Assembly (NCBI GenBank): GCA_020747065.1
Contig: JAGMVK010000005.1
Location: 682,001 to 746,000, forward strand
Direction of reading: 5' to 3'
Origin: Cadophora sp. MPI-SDFR-AT-0126
Lineage: Eukaryota > Ascomycota > Leotiomycetes > Helotiales > Ploettnerulaceae
DNA: 64,000 bases
The notes beneath the pieces were generated by a model. It had not been told where the DNA came from. It worked only from the letters and a program-made list of their open reading frames with translations, and did no database searches. Each line of letters starts with the position of its first letter. The first letter of the stretch is position 1. Of this stretch, positions 48,681-60,262 are shown piece by piece. A program made the position numbers and the translations under genes.

Positions 48681-50256
48681 GGTGTGCTGGTACATTGGAG
48701 ACATGGTTACGAACGAGACCATGCGGCGCGTTCAGTATGTTGTTGATATGATATGATTTGATAATCGTTAATTAATGATACCCCTCCCTTCTCAACCCAA
48801 ACGCTCCCCTGCATTTTCCGATTTGTTTGTTGTGTAATTATTCCTTCCTTTTCCTCGACATCTCCACCATACAAAGGGCAGGCTTTTATATCACATCGGA
48901 TTCACGAAGCTTGTTCAATAACCATCAGGGCTCTGAATTTCAACTCAAAAGTCATTTGATAAGGGCAAGCAGGAGAAAATATTCTTCTTAAATTTAGCGC
49001 ACCATTATCTAATCTGGCATTGACGAATCTCGATATTCGCAGACCTCGTACCCTTTTCATCGACGCAGAAAACACACAGTACGAAGGTTCCCACACTTGT
49101 GGCAAAAGTAAGCAACGGCATTGTTTCTGGCCAAGTTGATACGGCATCTTCGTGCAAAGTTGACGAGAAGATGGTCTCAACCATCAAATTACAAAGCCCT
49201 CAATCCTTATCGCTCCACTCTATGTCCTCGAATTAGGAGGCAATCGTCAAAATATCGTTCCCTAGTCTTATGAGGCCACGGGACTGGTGCAACACTCTTG
49301 CCATACTCGTTACGAGCTTGATCACGACTTGCATTACATCTGATTTCACACCGAAAATTGCAACGAGAGTGATAGACTACTCACCCGAGATCTCCACTGG
49401 CGAGCCAACTATTTCTCGGCACCTTGGGACACAGAGTCGTTCATAGACATTGGAAGCATATTCTACTTGTGGATTGGCTGAGGAGGATATCCAGTGCACG
49501 TGGCTATGGCTCTCTCCCATGACATCAATGTTTCTGGCCCAGATTTGACGACGTCTATTCAGATGACTACCACTTAGTGAAGCGACATCTCATATTTGCT
49601 AATTTGCCTCATTTCCATGTCAAGATGTGTTTGTTATCTTAGGATGAGTTGCTGAAATTATATATCATGGCTCGAAACCAACTCATTTCATATGTCAGTA
49701 AATAAATAGACTCCCAGTAACCTGTCAACTGAGACAGCGGTGAATTAGATCCTGGTTGGTTTTGGACCTGCCGTACCTGCATAAATGAATCAAACGGAAA
49801 GTTAAGAGTTTACGGTTGTCTCTAAAATCGAACGATAAGACTGTCATAATCGCCAATATCATAATGTAGTTTTGGTAAACAAGAAGATCTAAGCTAAAAG
49901 CAGTATGTATCTAAGCTTTACTGCAACCAGTGTTGACATCTTGGTAAGGCTTCCAGCAGAAAAGGGGATGTAAATGATCAGGGGTCAAAGAAGCAGGCGG
50001 CCGCGACTATTAGCGCAACAAGCGAACCAATGAAACCCTCGGCCTTGTCCGTTTCAAGCTCCCTCCCGCTCTTTGATTCTGGCAACCGCGACTGATTTGG
50101 CTCCGTTCTCAAAAACATCGATTTCACCATCAACCTCTCTTCGCACCTCACTCCGCGAATCTTCTCACAAACAACCGTCACCTCTTTATTTGAGCGCACT
50201 CTGATTTCGTACTCGATACCACTCTGCACATCTCTCCACGACCAGTCCCATCAAGT
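48681..50256. other. 1.6-kb intergenic region
   Basis: Gem1 3' flank and promoter/leader of the DUF2433 gene. It is AT-rich from about 49600 to 49950. Frames are short or start at non-ATG codons; no gene, tRNA or repeat recognised. Confidence 0.4.
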
Positions 50257-52652
50257 ATGGCCTCTGTATGTTGCCCCCAGCTCTTTCAACAGCTCTAGCC
50301 TCTCCCAAACCCCAGGCCCATCGCTATCGACTCTCTACGAACCTACAGGTTTTGTTGTCTGCCGTTGAGCCTGCACATCCAATAGATCTTTAGAGCTGAC
50401 TTTGCAATGTTTTCGCAGCAACGCCCTCACCCCTACAACAATCCAGGCTACCTACCAAACGGCGGCGCAGGACACACAGGATTACCTCCGGGAGCTGCCC
50501 CTTTACTCCCAAATAATGGACGCGTGATTCAGACTGGTGGAGTTCGAGTGTTGTGCGTAGCAGATGTTCGGGGTAAGCTTGAAATCGAAATCAATTTCAG
50601 TAGACAAAGCTGACATGAACCAGGGAACCTTCGATCTCTCAACGAACTCGCGAAGCAAGCACGCGCAGATCACATCATTCACACTGGAGACTTTGGATTT
50701 TATGATGGCACATCGCTTGACCGTATTGCTGAAAAGTGAGATAGAAGCGTTGTCCTTCTTCTATTCTGGCCACGTGCTAATCTACTATTTTCAGGACCTT
50801 GAAGCACGTCGCGCAGTACTCTCCGCTCATCTCAGAAGGCATAAAGAAGGCGATTGGTACGCCGGGAGGACCTGTTAAGCAAAGATTCAGTCCGCAGGAT
50901 CTGCCGCTCTCCGAACTTCCGCAATTTCTTGATGGCAGCCTCAAGCTCGATGTTCCGGTATACACAGTCTGGGGTGCTTGCGAAGATGTCAGGGTATTAG
51001 AGAAGTTCAGATCCGGCGAGTACAAGGTCGACAAGCTGCACATTATCGATGAGGCACGCTCTATGCTGCTAGAAATTGGCGGTGTTAAGCTGCGGCTCCT
51101 TGGTCTTGGTGGAGCTGTTGTGATGCACAAGCTATTCGATAACGGCGAAGGACGAACAACTATTGCAGGAGGACAAGGTACTATGTGGACGACTCTTTTG
51201 CAGATGGGCGAACTGGTAGATACTGCAAATCGTGTGTATGATCCTACGGAAACCCGCATTTTCATCACACACGCTTCGCCTGCCCGTGAAGGTATCTTGA
51301 ACCAACTTTCCGTTACGCTGAAAGCCGATTTCTCCATATCTGCAGGTCTTCATTTTCGCTATGGAAGTTCGTATAACGAGTTCAGCGTCAACCCTACATT
51401 GGACCACTACCGCGGAAAGCTTGCTGCTTCGAAAGCATCCTTCAACGATGTATGGGAGACGGTCAAGAGTGAAGTACAGCCAGCGATCTCGCAAAATGAG
51501 GCCCAGCAAAACCTCTTGCAAAATGCTCTCGGAATAGTCGACAAAATGCCAAGCACTGCTCTTGGAGGAAATCCTTTTGGCGGCCCAGTTGGAGGACCTA
51601 ATGCAGCTGGTGTTGGACAAGTTGATGAGAGTGCGTTTAAGAACATGTGGAACTTCAATTTGGCAGATGCTGCGTTCGGATGGTTGGTTCTGGAGGTTCA
51701 AGATGGGCGCATTGGTACCGAGATGAGAGCTCAAGGTTTCAACTTCGCTCACAGAGGAGCGAAGCAACACCCCGTTCAGCAACAGTCCAACCAGCCTCAA
51801 GCTCCCGCGACAGGCTCAGGAACTCCTGGCTCGAGCCACGCCGTTGCAGCTGCAGCTGCACCGACTGGCCCAGCTCAAAGACCCCCGCCCACCCAATCAC
51901 AAGTATCGTACAACCAACGAGGTGCGCAGCAACCACCAAGAGGGCCATCTATCTCTGACACCAAACCTGAATCGCCAGCTCCTCAGCAAAAGCCAGCGAC
52001 TCCTCAGCCTCAGACAAATGTAGTCAACCTTCCAGGACCAAGTGACAAGAAAGAAAACGAGAAGAGCCAAACCACAACTAATGGCAACTCCAACGGAGCC
52101 GATGCCACCTCGCCAGTTGCAAAGCCAGCTAGCGATCCTATCATTGGACTTTTCATCATGAACGTGACCTCGGACGAAGCTGTTCGGGAGCTGTTCAAGG
52201 AAGAGGACAAGGACAAGATCCTCAAGATCGAGAAATGGGGTCAATCTAACAAGGTTGCTCATTTTAAGACTTTGGAAGAGAGAGATGCAATTCTCGCAAG
52301 CCTGCCGGAGGACGTCAAATCTCGAACTGGGGAGGATAGAAGTCGTCCATTGGTCAAGATCTTTCAACCACGAGAGAGCAACAACAGCAAGCCTTTCACG
52401 GGTACCCGTGGTGGAGCCGGAAACTGGGGAAGCAGCCGAGGTGGAACCAATACTGGGAACCCTCAAGGCGGTTATAGAAGCGGCGGCGCGAGTGACAGCG
52501 AAGGTGGACGAGGCGGCCGTGGAGGACGTGGTGCACCAAGAGGTTCTCGGGGTGAGGGACGTGGACGAGGACGAGGCGGCCGTGGATTCAAGAACGACTC
52601 TTCTTCACCAGCACCAGCCAACGCGACTCCCGCTACTGGTGGCGATGCTTAA
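50257..52652 (+). CDS. DUF2433 calcineurin-like phosphoesterase protein with RGG tail
   Basis: Predicted 710-residue fungal protein. Exons: 50257-50265 (MAS, 9 nt), 50419-50572, 50624-50735, 50795-52652. The first intron has a GTATGT donor and a GCTGAC branch point 12 nt before the CAG acceptor. The start ATG has A at -3 and G at +4, so it is preferred to an in-frame ATG at 50407 that lies inside that intron. Metallophosphoesterase-like motifs run in order: VLCVADVRGNL, HTGDFGFYDG, WGACEDVR and THASPAREG, across about residues 35-260. A Pro/Gln-rich linker is followed by an RRM-like C-terminal fold (IIGLFIMNVTSDEAVRELF) and a Gly/Arg-rich tail with many RGG repeats, suggesting RNA association. 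Biochemical function is unknown. Confidence 0.82.
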
Positions 52653-53073
52653 TCAGTTCCATTGTTTGTTCGACACGAGATTCCCTTGCTCTCAACCAAA
52701 AGTCCATTTCCTAGTACATCTTCATAATGGCCACTTATTGTGAGCCGAAGAGATCGATCGGCCATCCAATTTTTTCGGCCACTATTAGGGCTAGTTGCGA
52801 TTCGGATGGAGGCGGAGTTAATTATGCTTCGGAGTGAGGAGGCGATGATGGCTTTTTCAGCTCTTATGTACTCTGACCTCTTCACTGCATCATTGATTTG
52901 CTCTCAAATAGCGTTGCGTGTATTCTAGTTCTGCCAGAAGACAGAACGTGGCTGGTGATACGATGGTGTTATAGCATAGAAATTACAACAAATCCTTTGT
53001 ACTCGAGGCAAATACTTCCCGTAAATATACTTCCCATGGTCTGGCTATGATACGTATGATACATTTGTACATT
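52653..53073. other. Convergent intergenic region
   Basis: About 420 bp between stop codons of the converging DUF2433 and COQ5 genes. Nothing recognised. Confidence 0.4.
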
Positions 53074-54151
<1,078 letters not shown>

Positions 54152-54864
54152 TGCGGGCGTTGTATCTACCGAAGAAAGCTACGGAAGAAAGGTTGTGATT
54201 TGTTGAAGGCTGTAACTCTTGAGGTCGTAATGGATATTTTCTCAGCCTCGTTCGGTGCCTAAGGCTGATTGGCTTGTGAGAACCGAACGCATGAATCCTA
54301 AACCTCAAGACATCGACGATTGGCATTGGAAAAGCTTACTGTAATAGTTTCAATGTAGATTATTAAATACAGAACATCGAAAGGCTCAACGTCATATAAA
54401 ATCTAGCCCAATTCGATCAGATTCGTTCCTCAATCAGTGTCATATGAGACCAAATCAGACCCCATGATCCCAATATATTGACGGTGGAAACCATAAGAGC
54501 TTCCAAAGTAAGTTCAATGTAGAACGTTGATTCGCCAACATTGAAATTCTCAGAACATGATGAAGACAAGCCTCAGAATTTTCCAAGTCACGAACATCTT
54601 TGTCACATGATAGGATCCAACGCCCAACAGTCGACAATTTATCAATTAAATCTCACAAAGCTTACCAGAGTGTTTTCAATGTTGATTTTTGGATTGAGGA
54701 CATTGACAGCTCAAGAGTTATTCGAAGCCCACCCAGCCCACATGGCGAATCTGGAGTTGGCTCAAGGTTTAGCCGTCGCTTCGAAGCGAAGAGAGTTGCT
54801 AGAAACTCGACTATGAAGGAAGTCCCTTTGTGTTTATGTTTACATATTTCATCTACTCTACGAT
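54152..54864. other. Intergenic region between COQ5 and the Zn2Cys6 gene
   Basis: About 710 bp with the COQ5 promoter and the 3' flank of the transcription factor gene. Overlapping frames of 60-120 codons show no features. Confidence 0.4.
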
Positions 54865-56924
54865 CTACCATGGATCCAGATCATTCAAGTCCAGCTCTAA
54901 CCTTTTCTGAGCCACCTCCTCCCAAAGCTGCCGAAAAGGGATCTCGCAGAAGTACTCTATGTAAATAACGCTCAACATGTGTTTCAATAGCTCACTCCAC
55001 GAGGATATTCCCAAGTCCGACGAAACGGACAAGAGTTGGCCTATGAACCATCCCCTCTCGGGCTGCCGCGCGAATATGCCGCCCGACATGAGGATCCAAG
55101 GCAGAAGAGGGTGGTCGAGTGGTCCGAGTTCAAGCATGATTTCGAGGTTGGCTTTGAGCTTGTGTAGTTGTACATTGAACATTAGGCTGGAGTCGTTAGC
55201 AGGCAGGCTTTCTGATCGAGAGGAAACTATAAGTCATTGACTTTCAACATGCAATGAGCTTCAGACACTGAGGTACTGTAGACTGCTTCAAACCACGGGA
55301 AGAAGAGACACTGACTCCTTCCAGAAACATAACGAGGCGTAATTTGTTGCTTGTATTCCGCAAGCCCAAGCATACCACGAACTCATAGAATGACAAGAGG
55401 AAGATAGGGTGCAGCCGCGGGACTGAATTGGAAAGATTGGGATTTCAACTTACTCAGGACTGGGATAATCATTTTGAAACGGCAAGAAGCACAGCATGAC
55501 AGCAGCGAGGCGCATACACTCTGTCACGCAAGCTACATATGGTCCTTGGCCTTGAGGAATCGGTATAGACAGCAGCCGAATCAAAATGTTCGAGCAAACC
55601 GTGGGTGTTGGTCTCGCAGGCCACCCAATGAATTCCGGGTTCGAGAAGTTGTTCGTCATAACCCTTAGCTCGCGTATAGCACATGCAAGTGTTGATGATA
55701 CGCCTACATCTTCGTATTGAAATAAGCAGGTGGTGTTGGAGTAGTCTGGCATATCTTCGAGAGGGCTCCACTCAGTGGGAGAGAAGAATTGGGGCTCGGT
55801 CATGACGGTCATGGTGATTCTGAGCCAGTCAGCGAAGACAAAGGTGTAGCAGACTCGGACCATAATACCCAAAAATCAAGTTTGTGAGTACTGGATTAGT
55901 GGCTCGAATGGCTTCCAGACCGCCTCTGATGCTGACGATACGCTTTAAGCCCTCCACATGCATTTTGACCATTCTCAAATTACCTCTTTCGAACTAGGGT
56001 TCCAATGTTACTCGATACCAAAAGTGACGCTCGCGGAGTTGGCACAAACCTCAACGATGGTCAGAATTAGAATCGAGCCGATAGTCTCGTCGCTTACTCC
56101 CAGCAATGGATCTTCAACACGTTGTCTGAGGAGACTGATGCCTGGCAGAAGTAGGCGGATCAATATTTGACCAAAGCATTTTGAGATTGCTCTTTCCTCA
56201 AACTCACATTCCTTGTTAAGAAGAAGTTTCGACCTCTGCGTCCCTTTGTTTCCCTGCATAACCTCAAGGTCGAAGGCACTCAGCTGCAAAGTCGCACTAA
56301 ACAGAGCAGGGCTATCTGCTGCCATTGACCACCAGGTCTGATTCTATCAGCTGGGACAAGTATCGTTCATGGCCGTAACAGTACCAACCTGCGAGAATGG
56401 CTTTTCCTGATAGCCTAGAGCCATGGGGAAAGTCTTCGACTTGAAGTTCGAAAAGTCTGCAGCTATCAGTAAGTGATTCTCAGAGCAGGACTGGAGAATA
56501 GAATACACACAGTGATGCATGAACAGCTCCGCGTCTGGGATATTGCTTCCAGCGCAAGATTTGAACGGATCCACGCCGCCTCCCGGACTTCGAAGCAGGT
56601 CGATAAATGGCGGTCTTCGCACCGGCTTGGGTTTCTTCGCAGTATTCCGTGGCCGTGACACATTTATATAGTCCCGAGAGGATATGGAAGTATTTGTTGA
56701 GGGAGCAAAATCGCATTTCGCCACATTGCGGAAGTGCTTAGAGCAGTTCAGGCACAGCGGTCTTCTTTCATCACACTGTTCGCTGTAAGTATTTTTTTTC
56801 CTTCAGCGAGGGTGCTGTGCATATTCACCTTCACTTTTCTCTGCTTGCATTGCAAACACCCATTTTTGGATTTCTTATGTTGTCTATTGGCAATAGGGAC
56901 CAGTTCAGCAGACGTGGGGACCAT
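54865..56924 (-). CDS. Zn2Cys6 fungal transcription factor
   Basis: Predicted 511-residue regulator. Minus-strand exons: 56924-56829, 56775-56511, 56462-56389, 56337-56050, 55993-55869, 55819-55454, 55186-54865. The binuclear zinc cluster is split by intron 1. Cys23 and Cys26 (GCLQCKQRKVK) are in exon 1; Cys33, Cys40, Cys43 and Cys53 (CDERRPLCLNC plus VAKC) are in exon 2. Spacing is C-x2-C-x6-C-x6-C-x2-C-x9-C, at the wide end for the family. The remainder is a fungal-specific transcription factor domain of the Fungal_trans_2 type, with HVEGLKRIVSIRGGLEAI and the C-terminal LPWILMSGGIFARQPERGWF. The 49-nt intron at 55868-55820 and the 267-nt intron at 55453-55187 are the least certain. Target genes unknown. 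Confidence 0.82.
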
Positions 56925-57648
56925 CGCGACGACCTCTGGAAGTCACAAAGTCAGAGGATTCGGACAGAAAGGAAATCTTGATCAAATACCTCTAAGGTAG
57001 TGGGACTTACTCATCTGATATACATTTCAACATCTTCAGCCACTTTAAATGCCAAGCTGCAGCTGAGAGGCATCGTGCAGGTAGATTGACCAGTGAATGT
57101 GAGAGCTGAAGCAAAGTTGCATGGTCCGGCCACTGAGTCCATGTCAGGGAGTGTAAGCGCTTAGTAAATGCTGCATGGGCCAGATATCATCGCTTTTTGT
57201 GAGAGCAGAAAAACCTTCCGGGATTATTTCTGAATAGGGATAATTGCTGATTGAGTTGAGCTTACTTAAAAGTTGATTGTGGGATTTAATTTCCGCGATT
57301 TTTTTCGCATGCAGAAATACGCAACTGTAGGTCAGCAGGAGAACAAGTCGCTTGTCATCCTTTCGAGGTTGAAAACGCACAAGCTTATATCCTCAAAGCT
57401 CAAATGTTGTTATCTTAATGAGGGGTGCCAATTTCATCAAACCCATTATTGATATATCACGGTCCGATAAGAATTCGACGAGTTCACCGCCATAAGTAGA
57501 TTTCTCGTTACCCTTGGTACCGCATTATCGTCAATGTTGTCTTCAATTCAGATTCTTCCAGTGGGCTGAGCCAGTCACGCATCCATGACTGATTGAAGTC
57601 CAAGTCTTATAATGCCCATTCTTTTCGAAGGTTGGAGATATATCAGAT
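56925..57648. other. Intergenic region
   Basis: About 720 bp carrying the promoter of the Zn2Cys6 gene and the 3' flank of the next minus-strand gene. No features recognised. Confidence 0.4.
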
Positions 57649-58431
57649 TCATCTGCGACCTAGGACAACCCGCAGCTTTACGACGATACCCCACCCCCTC
57701 TCTGTACCATACATTCCATACTCATTTTCAGTCCTAAAAACCACCTCCTCAGCCTTCACATCAACAACGACCCTATCCTCGCCCTCTCTACCCATACTTC
57801 TAGCACCAGCATATCCCTTCGAACTCCGTGGCTCATCTATCAAGGGCGGCCTCTCCTCACTCTTCTTCTTCCCAAAGATTCCCCAGCCCTTTGCCTGAGG
57901 CTGCGGCATCACCTGCTCCTTTCTCTTCGGCAATTCCAGCGCACTGGGAGGCGGTCGTAGGTACTCCACTAGCCGCTTCGCCATGTCTTCGTCTTCCCAA
58001 TACCATAAATCATCAGTGCCATAACTATCGCATTCCTTATCGGTCACTTTGACTACACGGTCGAATTCCGATGGCTCGCTGAAGTCGTAGTCTGTTGGCG
58101 TGGCTTTTGGGTCCTGGATTGCTTTCGCCGGGACGAGGATGAGGCTACCTTTTGGGAGACCTGTATTGGCGAAGTCGGAGATGTAGAGTTGGATGTGGTG
58201 GGTCAGGAGTGAGAGGATTTTCTCTTCATGTGCGTGTGAGAGGATGTCCCTTTGTGTCTGGATGGAGGATATCTGCGTGTTGAGTGTCTGAAGCTGGGAC
58301 TGAATTTGTGCGGAATAGTATTGGGATGTGGATGAGGATGATGTAGGGTGAAAGCTGGATATTGTATCATCGTAGGAAGGGGGTCCAGCTTCCTCCTGGG
58401 TGTATGCTGGAACTGCACTTTTGGAGTCCAT
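57649..58431 (-). CDS. Hypothetical protein with PPSY motif and coiled coil, 260 aa
   Basis: Single-exon minus-strand frame of 260 residues from the ATG at 58431. An in-frame extension upstream adds a hydrophobic segment (TIIILGALTLYWAVYHL), but the ATG at MDSKSAVPAYTQEE was preferred as a typical fungal start. The N-terminus carries GPPSYDD, a PPxY-like motif of the kind bound by Rsp5/Nedd4 WW domains. A predicted coiled coil follows (residues about 45-75, IQSQLQTLNTQISSIQTQRD). The C-terminal half has an acidic WYWEDEDM segment and a basic GWGIFGKKKSEERPPL linker. I do not recognise a named family; the gene looks like a conserved fungal protein of unknown function. If the longer start is real it would be membrane-anchored. 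Confidence 0.6.
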   Translation of the reverse strand: MDSKSAVPAYTQEEAGPPSYDDTISSFHPTSSSSTSQYYSAQIQSQLQTLNTQISSIQTQRDILSHAHEEKILSLLTHHIQLYISDFANTGLPKGSLILVPAKAIQDPKATPTDYDFSEPSEFDRVVKVTDKECDSYGTDDLWYWEDEDMAKRLVEYLRPPPSALELPKRKEQVMPQPQAKGWGIFGKKKSEERPPLIDEPRSSKGYAGARSMGREGEDRVVVDVKAEEVVFRTENEYGMYGTERGWGIVVKLRVVLGRR

Positions 58432-60262
58432 TTCGATGGATTGAAGGACGATGAGCGGGATGTTCTGTTCTAGGTGGTAGACTGCCCAGTACAAAGTTAG
58501 GGCTCCTAGAATGATGATTGTACAAGTGTGACTGTGTTTGCTCTCGACCCCAGTCACGGTTCGTGAGTTGTAGATAGCACTTGACAAATTAGAACGACGT
58601 CAATGAATCAGACCAAGCCCAGAAGACCCGTGGAATATTCCACTGTGACGTCTGGCGTCCTTCTGGAAATTTAAGATAAAGATTCTAGAACGTTTTTAGA
58701 ATACTTGGACTGTTGACCGAAGAGATAAGGAAATTGACGGTGTAGATTTGGATCCCGTTGGTCGACCAAAGTTACAGAACTTTCGGATGAAAAGGGACAA
58801 AGAATGATGAGGAATTTCGGAACTCTCCGATACTCGGTGTTGAGGGGGCGAGTAGGATTGTCCAGTAAGGCTCCCCGCAGTAATGAGGCTGTTGATCTCG
58901 AGACAAAAGGGCAGAAATGCAAGCCTCGGTATGTGCTGGTCGAGAGGCTGTGAGAGGCTGTGAAGGGAGACATGGAAAGGTAGGCAGGGCACAGGTACTA
59001 GTATGGCTGCCTTGAGGAAGGATCAAAGCTAATCGGCAGCCCAAGCAGCAGCCTTACACTACTGAAGTCAATGTGAGGATCTGCTCTGCCACCTTTCGCT
59101 TCTCCAGAGTTGAGAAGGACCAAGACAGGACCAATGATGTAGTTAGTGGTTGAAGCCTGGGGAACCGACTTTTGAGGAAGAAGTGGCCTGTCGGTGACTT
59201 CTAGAAGGCCGCTAGAAGGTGCCGGGCCCGTCTTGAACGTCTTGGCCGCAGCATTCGAGGTCACAACAGCCTAAGCGAGACGCCCAAGTGGACCCTCAAC
59301 CCAGCCCCAGCCCTTCTCTACCCGACGTCAATCCTCCTCATTTAGTCAACAAAGGCCTCAGCTGCTCAGTGCATGGCATCGTCAATTACCTACTTCGTAC
59401 TTACGTGCCGGAAGTATTGAAGCGATAGCACACAGTTCCTACTAGCCATACTAGCATCATGCGGGTGTTCGGAACACGGTCGCATCTCATTTGTTCTGAA
59501 GTCTTGAGATAGCATGCTTACTTGGGCAGTGCTTGGAGGATCTAGCTTGGTATTGGTTGGCAAGGTTGACAACGATCATGAGATTGATAATGTGCCGTCT
59601 TCACCCAATACAAGTCTTTATTTGTTTATGTACAGCTGAAGAGTGGCTCGGAATGCGCCCGGCCATGCTGGCAACAAGACCTTCATCCTTCAAGTAGTTT
59701 TGCGGATGTGCGGCATTTTTGATACTGCAAACGGCCATGCGATTGCTCCATTTCTTATGGTCAGTGAGCCTCGTCAAACCCAAAACTTGTGGCATATATG
59801 AGTTGTTTTCAACACCTCATTAGCGGTCATATCTCTTCCTATCATCTCGTTAGCAACTGAGTCACGAAATCCTGCTCGGAGCCTTTCCCATTCACGTCAT
59901 CCAAGTGGATTTTGCTTCTTCTAGAATCAATCCAGCGCTCCGCAATACATATCAAACAACCCAAAATAACAAGCTTCTTGGAATACCGCCAAGCACTTGA
60001 TCCATTCAGAAACAATCCGCCGACGCTTGATTGAGGTAGTTATAGTCACCTGATCCACTGCTCAGTATGGGTGCTAACTTAGTAGGCTTAGCTCGAATAA
60101 CCGTCACTTACACTCAAATCTAGTCGACGAGGTACCAAGTACTTATAAGATTCAATTCCCCGCCGTACACAGTTTCTTTTCCAATCTATCAACACTTCTT
60201 CCACCAACAAAAGAGTCTACCCTACCAAGATCCAACACATCAAACATCAAACATCATTTACA
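58432..60262. other. 1.8-kb divergent intergenic region
   Basis: Between the minus-strand hypothetical gene and flotillin. It contains a TATAAG-like element around 60146 and a C/T-rich leader (60170-60215) before the flotillin ATG. Several 60-100 codon frames on the minus strand start at non-ATG codons or lack features. No gene called. Confidence 0.4.

Noticed and set aside
55800..55872. Reading through the 49-nt interval at 55820-55868 as coding (VCYTFVFADW) instead of an intron
   Set aside because: It would need a frameshift relative to the preceding exon, whereas GT-AG removal with a CTGAC branch point keeps phase and gives a family-like sequence.
58998..59264. 88-codon minus-strand frame in the flotillin upstream region
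   Set aside because: It starts at GTG, not ATG, has no plausible upstream exon and no conserved character.
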